A DNA stretch of 64,000 nucleotides from Paenibacillus paridis (GCF_006345825.1 NZ_VCIX01000092.1:682001-746000); one strand, 5' to 3'. Counted from the first letter of the stretch, positions 35,618 through 44,248 are shown. Made by a program: numbers and translations. The notes: generated from the letters alone by a model not told the origin.

Positions 35618-35932
35618 ATGAATTGGACATTTTTAGTTTTGGCAGGCGTATTTGAAATGGTGGGCGTTCTTATGATTAATAAATGGCATAAAGATCGCAG
35701 CTGGCGCGCTATGCTCCTGCTGATTGCAGGCTTCGGGCTGAGCTTTTTGTTCTTGTCACTGGCCATGAGAACTTTAGCCATGGGTACCGCTTACGCGGTC
35801 TGGACTGGAATTGGAGCATCAGGCGGCGCGGTGCTGGGGATGATATTTTACAACGAACCACGGAATGGATTAAGAATTTTGTTTATAGCGATGGTGCTTG
35901 GATCTGCTGTTGGCTTAAAGTTGGTGAGTTAA
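35618..35932 (+). CDS. ykkD: SMR-family transporter, second subunit (YkkD-like)
   Basis: 104 residues with four hydrophobic helices. Helix 1 carries the conserved Glu in LAGVFEMVGVLMINKW, and the later GTAYAVWTGIGASGGAVLGM matches the SMR signature. Three nucleotides separate it from the YkkC-like gene, so both are one transcript. In B. subtilis both proteins are needed together for guanidinium export. Confidence 0.94.
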   Translation: MNWTFLVLAGVFEMVGVLMINKWHKDRSWRAMLLLIAGFGLSFLFLSLAMRTLAMGTAYAVWTGIGASGGAVLGMIFYNEPRNGLRILFIAMVLGSAVGLKLVS

Positions 35933-36087
35933 TGGTCAGCATTTTATAGATTTTAACTTGTTATGGTCTATAAAGCTGGTTAGCTGTGATTTATATAATT
36001 GCCTAAAACTTTCCAAATATAGTATGATTGTTGGATACATTCAATTTAATATAGATACAGGCAAGCGGGGGGAAAGGAGTGACTTTT

Positions 36088-36951
36088 ATGATGAGTTCGA
36101 AATTAGTGTTAGTAGAAGGACTGCCCGGTTTCGGGAAAACGACAACGGCTAGGCTTGTTCATGACATTCTTACGGAAATGAATATTAAGTCTCAGCTGTT
36201 TTTAGAGGGGGATTTGGAGCATCCTGCTGATTATGATGGGGTTGCTTATTTTAATGAATATGAACTCAATGCATTGTTGGTTGCCCATGAAAAGTTTAAA
36301 GATGTACTGAGCCATCTCATCATAAAACAAGGCGATCATTATTTCTTAGAATATCGAAAAATAAAAAGTGAATATGGCTCAAGTTTTCCGGATGATTTGC
36401 TGCAAGACGTTGTCAAATATGATATATACGAATTATCACTAGATCAAAACAGGAAATTGATAACCGATAAATGGAAAACGTTCGCCGAAAATGTTTCGAC
36501 TAACTCAGATACCTTTATTTTTGATTGCTGTTTTATACAAAATCCCGTAACTATGGGCATGATTAAACATGATGCAAAGAAAGATGATATTGTTAGCTAC
36601 GTTAAAGAATTGGCAAACATCGTGGAGCCATTGAATCCTTTATTAATTTACGTGGAACAGAGCGATCTTAATCACTCCTTTAAAAAAGCAGTTAAGGAAA
36701 GGCCTAAAGAATGGTCTGAGGGTTTTATAGAATATTATACAAATCAGGGGTATGGGGAAAATCATAGTTATCAAGGATTAGAGGGAACTCTGGAGGTTCT
36801 TAAAGCGAGACAGGAGCTGGAAAGGGAAATCGTTGATGTCGTAAAGATAAACAAAGTGAAAGTGGATAATTCTTGTTATCAGCTAAACGAATATAAAGTA
36901 GTATTAGCGGGCATTTTATCTAAATATTTTAAAGCAAAAGACGAACTCTAA
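36088..36951 (+). CDS. P-loop NTPase-like protein
   Basis: About 287 residues, start at the ATG 8 nt after AAAGGAG. A Walker A motif GLPGFGKTT is at residue 11 and a hydrophobic strand FIFDCCFIQNP near residue 145 may hold Walker B (FDCC). The layout suggests a nucleotide- or small-molecule kinase of the thymidylate/chloramphenicol kinase-like P-loop group, but no substrate motif is clear. No neighbouring operon partner. Confidence 0.7.
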   Translation: MMSSKLVLVEGLPGFGKTTTARLVHDILTEMNIKSQLFLEGDLEHPADYDGVAYFNEYELNALLVAHEKFKDVLSHLIIKQGDHYFLEYRKIKSEYGSSFPDDLLQDVVKYDIYELSLDQNRKLITDKWKTFAENVSTNSDTFIFDCCFIQNPVTMGMIKHDAKKDDIVSYVKELANIVEPLNPLLIYVEQSDLNHSFKKAVKERPKEWSEGFIEYYTNQGYGENHSYQGLEGTLEVLKARQELEREIVDVVKINKVKVDNSCYQLNEYKVVLAGILSKYFKAKDEL

Positions 36952-36975
36952 GCTTTTTCTAGAGCGAATAAGATT

Positions 36976-37003
36976 AAACCCGATCACTTAAGGTCGGGTT
37001 TTT
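36976..37003 (+). terminator. Rho-independent terminator
   Basis: AAACCCGA and TCGGGTTT pair round a 10-nt loop, then TTTC. It closes the P-loop protein gene. Confidence 0.8.
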
Positions 37004-37138
37004 CAGTTTGCTGGTAAAGCTAACTTTCTTTACAAGCCTGTTGATTAACCACTAAATGGTAGCCAAAGAGTAGTCAACTAAGTAAAATGTTTGTACCCTA
37101 GAAACCAATTGTCCAAAGAAAATAAAGTGTTGAATGAC

Positions 37139-37178
37139 TTGACTAGGATAGAGGAATATTTTATAATTGGTCGACCAA
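37139..37178 (+). promoter_or_regulatory. SigA promoter with overlapping TetR operator
   Basis: TTGACT at 37139-37144, 17-nt spacer, TATAAT at 37162-37167. The palindrome TTGGTCGACCAA (37167-37178) begins at the last base of the -10 element, so a bound repressor would block polymerase. The same core recurs at 37795-37806. Confidence 0.88.
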
Positions 37179-37203
37179 CCAACAATGCTAGAAGGGAGGA
37201 AAT

Positions 37204-37770
37204 ATGATTACAGAGCCGCTAAATAACCGGGATCTCATTATCGCCAAGACGCATGATCTGTTGATTGAGTGTGGTATTAAAAATACTTCAATAAAACGGG
37301 TTGCACAATCTGCTGGTATCGCACCAGGCTTGATTCATTATTATTTCAAAAGCAAAGAAGAGCTTATTTTGGCAGTGCTGGAGGAAGCTAAGGGCCAATG
37401 CCTTCAGGACTGGGATGAAATTCTCCAGCAAGCGAAGGACAACCGGCAAATCGAACACGTTTTAAAGTTGTGTAAGGAACGGTTATTTGCGGATTTAGAG
37501 GTATACCGGCTACGGTTCGAACTTTATTCCAACGGTCTAAATAATTCGAATCTCAAGTCGCATGTGAATGAACTATTACAGGAAGAACAACGGAAAATCG
37601 CTGAGCTCTCCACTCATCTTATCAGAAAAGAAGGCGTTAATCACGAAGCTATCGCAGCTACTTTGACCGCCGCGTTCGATGGGCTGGCTCTGCGCAAACT
37701 GACTGACGAGAGCTTCGATTTGGATGAGGCGTATGAAACATTAAGTGAAATGTATCTTTCGTTCACTTAA
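37204..37770 (+). CDS. TetR/AcrR-family transcriptional repressor
   Basis: 188 residues. An N-terminal helix-turn-helix of the TetR type (IKNTSIKRVAQSAGIAPGLIHYYFKSKEELILAV, residues 20-55) is followed by an all-helical ligand-binding domain. GGGAGG precedes the ATG. It sits between two copies of the same palindrome, so it very probably controls itself and the SDR gene behind it. The ligand is unknown. Confidence 0.93.
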   Translation: MITEPLNNRDLIIAKTHDLLIECGIKNTSIKRVAQSAGIAPGLIHYYFKSKEELILAVLEEAKGQCLQDWDEILQQAKDNRQIEHVLKLCKERLFADLEVYRLRFELYSNGLNNSNLKSHVNELLQEEQRKIAELSTHLIRKEGVNHEAIAATLTAAFDGLALRKLTDESFDLDEAYETLSEMYLSFT

Positions 37771-37792
37771 TGCTTCATTTTTAATTATTATT

Positions 37793-37808
37793 GGTTGGTC
37801 GACCAACC
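37793..37808. promoter_or_regulatory. Second TetR operator, before the SDR gene
   Basis: A perfect 16-bp palindrome GGTTGGTCGACCAACC containing the same TTGGTCGACCAA core as the site at 37167-37178. It lies 27 nt before the SDR start. Confidence 0.88.
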
Positions 37809-37834
37809 TAAAAAACGCTATGGAGGAATAATAA

Positions 37835-38566
37835 ATGGATACACTACATGAAAAAAAAGTCGTGATTATTGGAGGTAGTTCTGGTATTGGATTGGCAACT
37901 GCCGGTCACTTACTTGAAGCAGGGGCTAGGGTTGTTATTGCTGGACGATCTCAGACAAAGCTAGACCTTGCGCGAGAACGCTTCGCTCATTATGGTGAGA
38001 ATGTAGAGGATTATGTTCTGGATATGATGGATGAACTGCAGGTGAAACAATTTTTCAAACAGCGGATCAAGCAGTTCGATCATCTCGTGATTAGCGCTTC
38101 AGAAACTTCCTTGGTCGATTTTAAAGAGTCCGAGATGCAAACCGTGAAGGAATTATTCGCCAGCAAATTTTTCGGTCCCTACCAGTTGGTTAAACATGCA
38201 GCGCCTTGGCTATCGAACGAAGGCTCGGTTACGCTGTTTTCGGGAGCGGCAGCATTCAAGCCGGCCAAAGAAACGGTGGTTCTCGGCTCAGTGAATGCGG
38301 CGGTTACCTTTTTTGGTCAAGCTCTGGCACTCGAGCTCTCTCCTATTCGGGTCAACGTGGTTTCTCCAGGCATTATCGATACACCAGCTCACAGCAGTAT
38401 GGACGTTACTACCCGCAATCATTTTTTCCAACATGTGGCATCTAGTCTTCCTATAAATCGGATCGGGACCGCTGAGGATGTCGCTGAAAGTGTTCTTTAT
38501 CTCATTCGAAACGGATTTAGCACGGGCAGCGTTTTGCATGTGGATGGAGGGCAATCCATTGTGTAA
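37835..38566 (+). CDS. SDR-family oxidoreductase
   Basis: 243 residues of the classical short-chain dehydrogenase type: nucleotide motif IIGGSSGIGLATAGHL near residue 10, acidic DMMDEL at the end of strand 3, and C-terminal IDGGQS-like HVDGGQSIV. The catalytic Tyr-x3-Lys motif is not at the expected place (around AFKPAKET), so the active site may be altered. NAD(P)H-dependent; substrate unknown. Under control of the TetR protein upstream. Confidence 0.86.
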   Translation: MDTLHEKKVVIIGGSSGIGLATAGHLLEAGARVVIAGRSQTKLDLARERFAHYGENVEDYVLDMMDELQVKQFFKQRIKQFDHLVISASETSLVDFKESEMQTVKELFASKFFGPYQLVKHAAPWLSNEGSVTLFSGAAAFKPAKETVVLGSVNAAVTFFGQALALELSPIRVNVVSPGIIDTPAHSSMDVTTRNHFFQHVASSLPINRIGTAEDVAESVLYLIRNGFSTGSVLHVDGGQSIV

Positions 38567-38596
38567 TTAAGGATAAAAGAGAATAGCAAAGTAATC

Positions 38597-38695
38597 GACT
38601 TTGAACTGATCGAGGAGGCAACGAATCCGGCGATTGGACACTGCAAGAGATATTCTGCATGCCCGACAAAATTCATGGTCATCCCGATTACGTGA
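38597..38695 (+). pseudogene. Possible gene remnant after the SDR gene
   Basis: A 32-codon frame with well-conserved-looking content (DFELIEEATNPAIGHCKRY, then SACPTKFM) has no start codon or ribosome site and stops quickly. It looks like the tail of an older gene. Family not identified. Confidence 0.35.
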
Positions 38696-38817
38696 CGGGA
38701 AGGAAGCTATTCATACATCCGCAGCGCCCGTATAAAGAAAGGGCCGCCCTTCAAAGGATGGCCCTAAATATGCCGCTCCTGCCAATGCGGTGAAGCGCAT
38801 CATAGGTAACGGAAAAG

Positions 38818-38850
38818 TTAATTAACTAACAGGAACCGTTAGTTAATTAA
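38818..38850. repeat. Perfect 13-bp inverted repeat, orphan operator-like
   Basis: TTAATTAACTAAC, 7-nt spacer, GTTAGTTAATTAA. This TetR-type palindrome lies in a gene-free stretch about 535 nt before the next TetR gene and has no promoter beside it. It does not resemble the two operators of the 37-38 kb repressor. Confidence 0.8.
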
Positions 38851-38969
38851 AGTAGCGCCAGTCTCGGACTTTATTTTTTGTCCTTGGCTGTCGCTTTTTC
38901 ATTTTCTAGGCTCAGTCTAAAACTTATGTTAGGGAGTCTGACGGAATGACAATTCGAATAGGCACGTGG

Positions 38970-39288
38970 AATCGAGTCATGCGTTTGGATCGTTATAAAA
39001 AAGAGGGACAATCCTTCTCCACCTCGTGACAATGTTCATATTGAAACACTACGAGCCTTGCGACGTCAAGTTTTCGATGATTCTTCTGTAATCCGGGATA
39101 TCACCTGTCAACTTGGCACATCTCAGTGTCGTTCTGATTTACGTCATCGTGTGGTCATTTTTTGTGATTTGGAGGGTACAGAAATTCGGATCGCTACAGA
39201 TTTAATAGGAATAACGGCGGAACAAGTCGCCCAGATTTACAAAGCTCGTTGGCAAATAGAGGTTTTCTTTACTTTGTTCTTAATCTAA
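38970..39288 (+). pseudogene. Degenerate IS4-family transposase remnant
   Basis: The first fragment (RVMRLDRYKKEGQSF, ending at 39029) and the second (DNVHIETLRALRRQVFDDSS through IYKARWQIEVFF, ending at 39288) lie in different frames and match one transposase. The YKARWQIEVFF stretch is the IS4 Y-x2-R-x3-E signature. The C-terminal part after FF, the N-terminal half and terminal inverted repeats are missing. A dead remnant between the two TetR modules. Confidence 0.8.
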
Positions 39289-39338
39289 CAAGCAACAGAG
39301 CTCATTGCGAAAGTTTATTTAGCTGCCGATCTATTTGC
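39289..39338. other. Gene-free stretch between IS remnant and TetR promoter
   Basis: No feature beyond possible further transposase decay; the promoter of the TetR-SMR operon begins at 39339. Confidence 0.6.
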
Positions 39339-39367
39339 TTGAAATAAAACCGTCCAGACGGTACAAT
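39339..39367 (+). promoter_or_regulatory. SigA promoter with TetR operator in its spacer
   Basis: TTGAAA (39339-39344), 17-nt spacer, TACAAT (39362-39367). The spacer holds the palindrome ACCGTC-CA-GACGGT (39349-39362), which overlaps the -10 first base. A repressor here would block polymerase directly. Confidence 0.85.
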
Positions 39368-39385
39368 AATATTGAGGTGACAAAA

Positions 39386-39937
39386 ATGAATTCAAGTAAA
39401 AAGGAAATCAAAAGAGAGTTGATTCTTAAAACGGTTTCGCAGATTGTACACGAGGAAGGTGTGGAGAAATTAACGTTGGAGGCTGTTGCCAAAAGAGCGG
39501 GGATCAGTAAGGGAGGTTTGCTTTATCATTTTCCCAATAAGGAGACATTAATTCTAGGCATGATTGAGCAGTTATCCAATAACTTCGTGGAAGAATTTAA
39601 CCAAAAAGCGAATGCTGATCATCATTCCAGAGGAAAGTGGACGCGCTCCTATATGGAGACATCCCTATTCGGCGACAGGGAAGAAAACGATCTGTACACA
39701 GCTCTTTCGGCAGCTCATTTCACTAATCCTCAAATGCTGCAACGTCTGCGGGACGAGTATTTTGAAATCCAGGATAAAATTGAAAATGATGAATTAGACC
39801 CGGTTCGCTCTACGATTGTCCGTTTAGCTATAGATGGTTTATGGTTTGCAGAAATGTTCGGGCTGGCTCCTCCTAAGGCAGAGCTCAGACAACGGATTAT
39901 TGAACAATTGAAAGCAAGTATCAAGGAGGATGAATAA
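39386..39937 (+). CDS. TetR/AcrR-family transcriptional repressor of an SMR exporter
   Basis: 183 residues from the ATG behind GAGGTGA (an in-frame TTG at 39335 lies in its promoter). TetR helix-turn-helix LTLEAVAKRAGISKGGLLYHFPNKETLI near residue 30 and a helical C-terminal domain. Its stop overlaps the SMR start by 1 nt, so it is cotranscribed and presumably represses its own exporter operon through the site at 39349-39362. Confidence 0.93.
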   Translation: MNSSKKEIKRELILKTVSQIVHEEGVEKLTLEAVAKRAGISKGGLLYHFPNKETLILGMIEQLSNNFVEEFNQKANADHHSRGKWTRSYMETSLFGDREENDLYTALSAAHFTNPQMLQRLRDEYFEIQDKIENDELDPVRSTIVRLAIDGLWFAEMFGLAPPKAELRQRIIEQLKASIKEDE

Positions 39938-40308
39938 TGGCGTATTTATTCCTAGCCATCTCTATTATTGGAGAGCTAATTGGAACTTCTATGCTTAAGG
40001 CTTCGGAAGGTTTCACTAAATTGTATCCTAGCTTATTAACGATTGTAGCGTTTACTGTATCATTCTTTTTTATCTCACTAACGCTCAAAACTCTTCCTTT
40101 AAACATGACTTATGCGATCTGGTCAGGGGTAGGAGCTGTGGCCACGGCGGTTATTTCGGTATTGATCTGGAAAGAAAAAATAAATACGGGAAGCATGGTA
40201 GGCATTGGATTAATCGTAATTGGAGTTGTGGTTTTGAACTTATTTGGTGCAGGGCACAGCGAGGCAAAGGGCGCGACAGAAATGACAAGTACAGTTGTAG
40301 AAAAATGA
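39937..40308 (+). CDS. SMR-family multidrug/cation exporter
   Basis: 123 residues: four membrane helices with the catalytic Glu in LFLAISIIGELIGTSMLKASEG, and the SMR signature MTYAIWSGVGAVATAVISVLIWKE. This matches EmrE/QacC-type exporters of quaternary-ammonium compounds. The C-terminal extension after helix 4 (GHSEAKGATEMTSTVVEK) is unusual. Coupled to the TetR gene. Confidence 0.92.
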   Translation: MAYLFLAISIIGELIGTSMLKASEGFTKLYPSLLTIVAFTVSFFFISLTLKTLPLNMTYAIWSGVGAVATAVISVLIWKEKINTGSMVGIGLIVIGVVVLNLFGAGHSEAKGATEMTSTVVEK

Positions 40309-40396
40309 ACATGGGATGTTTTAAAAAGCCCTTCAACAGTAATAACTTACTTAATCAGAACCTTGACCGAAAATATTACAATCGGGAATAAGAATA

Positions 40397-40426
40397 CAGG
40401 CTGCAGATAAGTCTGCAGCCTGTTTT
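40397..40426. terminator. Shared terminator between convergent genes
   Basis: CAGGCTGCAGA and TCTGCAGCCTG pair perfectly round a TAAG loop with T residues following. It lies between the SMR gene and the minus-strand polysaccharide enzyme. Confidence 0.88.
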
Positions 40427-40467
40427 GGTAACAATCATTGAAGGAGTATGAACCAATCCCTACTTCA

Positions 40468-43400
40468 TTAGATTATCGATTTTGCAATATAGGCGAGATC
40501 GGCAATATCAATGATGCCATCATGGTTGATATCCGCTTTTTGAACAGAAATCCAATCTGGGCTTGCTTGGGATTTACCATAGCTGGCGGCTACAATAGCC
40601 AGATCGCCAATGGTCAATTTTCCATCCGTGTTCATATCACCCGTCAGGACTGGCTTGACTGATTGCTTAAACGACTGCAGCGCAAGATTTAAAGCGCTTG
40701 CTGCTTGATCGATAGCCGTTTGCGTTTCGGCGTTTTCGGATACTGCTCTAGCCGTATCGATCGCTGTTTGCAATGCAGCCTTGGAACCGGCCGGGTATTG
40801 TCCTGGCGCATTGCCTTCAATAGCAGCGTTGACCGCGGCCTGCGACTGAGCAATTAACGTAAGCAAAGCTTCTTTATTCAGGTCTTTCGCGCCAGTAATT
40901 TGAACGTTATAGGTTACAGGAGCAAGAGAGGTTTCTATGCCCGCAGAGTTGGCCAATTGAGCCTGAGAAAGAGTAAGGCTGGCTTTAGCTGTCTCTTTGA
41001 GAGCTTTCCAGCTTAATTGCACGAAGTCGCCATCAGCGTTGACCGCATGTTCTGCGCCTTGGCTTGCCACTAGGATTCTCACTTGGCCAGGGATATCCTT
41101 CTTGAAGTCAATGACCATAAGACCATCCTTTAGCGGCTCTGCTGAAATAAATTCAAGCTGGTTAGGATCATAGTTGAATGTCAGATCCTGGGCGAAAATC
41201 GCATCGTCCGCCTTAGTTGAAACTTGGGATAAGCCAAAGTTTACCGCGAAGCTGCTGCCTAATGGGATCTGAGAAACGCCGGTAAGAGTGCCCTTTAAGT
41301 CTGTAGAAGGAACGGAATTGGGAACATCGGCCTTATACATAGTTACGTAATCCACATTCACATTCCCGATACTGCCATTATCAATCCGATAGCTGATTAC
41401 GTTTGGACCTGCTTTTAAGGTTAGGCGCTCAGAAGCAGTAAACCATTCTTCCCAACTAATTGCCGTTTTATCTGGAGCAGCTGTTTTGACATGTACTCCA
41501 TTTACGTACACATTGATTTGAGCTCTTGCGGGCAATTGGGAAGTAGGGTTATTCGTTGACTCGCCATTTACTTGTACGCCATAGGCATATCTTAACCCTA
41601 CGATATAATCGCCATTTTCTTGCGCGTTTACCACAAAGCTGGCTTCAGCGCCGGACTCCTTTGGCAAATGAATATAACCGGTTCCTTGATAATTGGCATG
41701 GCTATTGTCTTGGGTGATATTTCCAAACAGTAAAGCATCTTCCGCTTGATACATATCTCCCAGACCCAAATCACCGGAAGGCAAGTTTTGCCACTCATAA
41801 GGGGAGACAGGCTTTCCGAAATTAGGAGTTCCATCAGCATTCCAACTGATTTTTTGGATATTTACCTGACGCCACCAGTTACGTCCGGTATCTTTATACA
41901 CCCGTGAATGATAAATCATCCAATCTTCTTTGCCGTCTGCCGACTTTACAAAACCAGCTCGTGCTGGACCGGATACATCGCCGGTAGCGACAAATACATC
42001 ATTGGTGCGAGTCCAGGAGTTAGGGTTCAAGAAATCCCCATCTGTATTGGTGAAATAAGATAAACGATAACTATTGGATGCATAGTCGCCTTCGGACATG
42101 GTAATAAAAACTTTTCCGTCTTTTTGCAAGACACGGGGACCTTCTCCGCCGCCACCTGGCAGGAAGGAGCGGTCTGCCGTAATCGTATAAGGGTTATCCA
42201 TTGGTGCGATGGCCGGGCCGATCGGTTCACCGGCGCCTAGCGTGCCCCATACCGCATAGAGCTGTCCCTTGTAATCGAATACCGTAAAGTCGTTTGCTTG
42301 CTTAATGACTCCATTTTCGCCGGCATAAAGAGCGCCTTTATCCACATACGCCCCTTGGGGATCATCCGTTACGGATTCCAGGACGGTGGCCATATGCTGG
42401 TAGCCATATTCTTTTAAGTCAGCGCAGTAATAGATGTACCATTTACCCTCCAAGAAGAAGATTTCGGGAGCGAAAATACGAGTTTGCGTACCTTTTGAAT
42501 CGAATACCATCACCTTTTCGCCTTGATCGATCAAGGTACGGGATTTGGATACGTAAACCTTATTGTTGGAGTCGAGGTTGCTAGAAGACACAAAGTAATA
42601 AAATCCATCTTTGTAAGTGACAAAGGGGTCCTGGCCTTGATATAGAGGGTTGTTGAACTTCTCAGCGATGGAGGAACTCATGACGCCCAGTTCGAGCATA
42701 AAGTCGGAACGAGATGTGGAAGCGGTTTCAATTCCCTTTATTAATAATGCAACCTTATCGAGATCACTAATTTCTTGATTATCAATGGTGCCAAGCAATT
42801 CTACTGCAGCTGCTTTAGCCGCATGCAACCGATTTGTAGCAGTTTCTGATACTTTATTTGCAAAGTTTTCCGTCAAAAAATCCATTTTTTGAATTTCAGA
42901 CGTCAAATCGCTCTTTTTCGTTGTAATGGTGCGGTCAGGTGGTAAGTAAAGAGCGGATTCCGGAACAATTTCTCTTTTTTGGCTTGCGCTTTCCCATTCC
43001 ATTCGTAGCCAAGCGCCGCCCCAGCCTTGTAAATACTCAACTTTGATATCATAATGTTTACCTGCTTCCAAAGTCACAGGTGTGCTCACTTGCGGGAGTT
43101 CCCATTTTTGCTGCCAAAAATCGATAATCAGCTCTCCGTTAATCCATAATCTAAACCCGTCATCGCCTACCATGTGAAAGGTGTAAGCTTCGGTATATTG
43201 CGGAACGATGGTGCCTGTGAACCGTGCAGTATGATAATCCGGCGTTCCCGACAGCTGATTAAAAATACTGGCAAAGGAGTCGCCGTTTAAGTTTCCAACG
43301 GCTCTTTCGCCGCGGAAATCATCGAAATTAAATATGGTAATATCTTCTCTGTTATTAGGATTTTTTTCACATCTAAAAAACTCACCCATTAATCCGTGAC

Positions 43401-43497
43401 CGTCCATTGTTGAATCTGCAGCGTGCACAGTGAGAGGAAGCACAATTGTACCTGCAAAGAAGAGGATTGCCATCACAATTCCGATTATTCTTTTCAC
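40468..43497 (-). CDS. Secreted PA14-GH43-CBM-cohesin-dockerin protein (arabinan/arabinoxylan degradation)
   Basis: 1009 residues from a GTG behind GGAGGG. In order: signal peptide (1-27); PA14 (about 30-165, DGFRLWINGELIIDFW, EYLQGWGGAWLRMEWES); helical linker (175-275); GH43 (about 280-580, base Asp QGQDPFV, RIFAPEIF, acid GEGPRVL); CBM6/35-like sandwich (582-718, LPKESGAEASFVVNAQENG); cohesin-type (737-864, DIPGQVRILVASQGAE); FIVAR (870-940); type I dockerin (952-1009, GDMNTDGKLTIGDLAIVAASYG and ADINHDGIIDIADLAYIAKS). No anchored scaffoldin seen nearby. Probably an extracellular arabinanase or beta-xylosidase. Confidence 0.9.
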   Translation of the reverse strand: MKRIIGIVMAILFFAGTIVLPLTVHAADSTMDGHGLMGEFFRCEKNPNNREDITIFNFDDFRGERAVGNLNGDSFASIFNQLSGTPDYHTARFTGTIVPQYTEAYTFHMVGDDGFRLWINGELIIDFWQQKWELPQVSTPVTLEAGKHYDIKVEYLQGWGGAWLRMEWESASQKREIVPESALYLPPDRTITTKKSDLTSEIQKMDFLTENFANKVSETATNRLHAAKAAAVELLGTIDNQEISDLDKVALLIKGIETASTSRSDFMLELGVMSSSIAEKFNNPLYQGQDPFVTYKDGFYYFVSSSNLDSNNKVYVSKSRTLIDQGEKVMVFDSKGTQTRIFAPEIFFLEGKWYIYYCADLKEYGYQHMATVLESVTDDPQGAYVDKGALYAGENGVIKQANDFTVFDYKGQLYAVWGTLGAGEPIGPAIAPMDNPYTITADRSFLPGGGGEGPRVLQKDGKVFITMSEGDYASNSYRLSYFTNTDGDFLNPNSWTRTNDVFVATGDVSGPARAGFVKSADGKEDWMIYHSRVYKDTGRNWWRQVNIQKISWNADGTPNFGKPVSPYEWQNLPSGDLGLGDMYQAEDALLFGNITQDNSHANYQGTGYIHLPKESGAEASFVVNAQENGDYIVGLRYAYGVQVNGESTNNPTSQLPARAQINVYVNGVHVKTAAPDKTAISWEEWFTASERLTLKAGPNVISYRIDNGSIGNVNVDYVTMYKADVPNSVPSTDLKGTLTGVSQIPLGSSFAVNFGLSQVSTKADDAIFAQDLTFNYDPNQLEFISAEPLKDGLMVIDFKKDIPGQVRILVASQGAEHAVNADGDFVQLSWKALKETAKASLTLSQAQLANSAGIETSLAPVTYNVQITGAKDLNKEALLTLIAQSQAAVNAAIEGNAPGQYPAGSKAALQTAIDTARAVSENAETQTAIDQAASALNLALQSFKQSVKPVLTGDMNTDGKLTIGDLAIVAASYGKSQASPDWISVQKADINHDGIIDIADLAYIAKSII

Positions 43498-43792
43498 CCT
43501 ATCCCTCCTAATTTCTCAATCATTCCAATTTAGTTCAGGCTGTCCGTACGCATTCCTATACTCCTATTGCTTATATCATTTCCTCCTTTTTTTCTCCATC
43601 CTTGTGTTTCAAACTTAACATATTCCTTTGATTATTGATTTCTAATATCCGGCATTTTTTTACACTATTCTGTCCTTTTTCTTCGATAGAACTTAATTCC
43701 TTATTGAGGCAGGAATGTCTAGGCAGCGAATGGAATTTGTATCAGAAGTAAATAGCTATAAGACTAAGGTTTGTTTATAGGGAGGAATAACT

Positions 43793-44206
43793 ATGGCGGG
43801 ACAAGTTTGGATCAACCTACCAGTCAAGGATCTCAATAAATCTAAATCGTTTTTCACGGAAATTGGATTTTCTTTAAATGAAGGGTTTGGAAATGCTGAT
43901 GATCAAGCTAGTCTAGTTATCGGAGACAAGAATGTAATTTTGATGCTTTTCCCTGAGTCTACATTTCAAAAGTTTACAGGCAATAACATTTCGGATACCA
44001 CAAAAGGCACCGAAGTATTGTTTTCGATTGGCGCAGAGAGTAAGGAAGAAGTGGATGAAATGGTTTCAAAAGCAGTAAAGGCTGGCGGAACGATCTATGG
44101 ACAGCCCCATGACCAGGGGTGGATGTATGGTGCAGGTTTTGTGGATTTGGATGGTCACCGTTGGAATCTGCTATATATGGACATGAGCCAGTTTCCTGTT
44201 AAGTAG
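43793..44206 (+). CDS. VOC/glyoxalase-superfamily protein
   Basis: 137 residues, one vicinal-oxygen-chelate fold: WINLPVKDLNKSKSFFTEIGFSLN at the start, and GTIYGQPHDQGWMYGAGFVDLDGHRWNLLYMD near the C terminus with the metal-ligand Glu/His/Asp type residues. It resembles DUF-type extradiol or fosfomycin-resistance-like stand-alone members. GGGAGGA before the ATG. Function unknown. Confidence 0.87.
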   Translation: MAGQVWINLPVKDLNKSKSFFTEIGFSLNEGFGNADDQASLVIGDKNVILMLFPESTFQKFTGNNISDTTKGTEVLFSIGAESKEEVDEMVSKAVKAGGTIYGQPHDQGWMYGAGFVDLDGHRWNLLYMDMSQFPVK

Positions 44207-44248
44207 ATAATTAGGAGAACAGAAAGACTACAATAGAGGAGAGATTTT

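Noticed and set aside
40468..43497. Evidence for a cellulosome
   Set aside because: Only one dockerin-bearing protein is seen, with no scaffoldin or other dockerin enzymes in the window.
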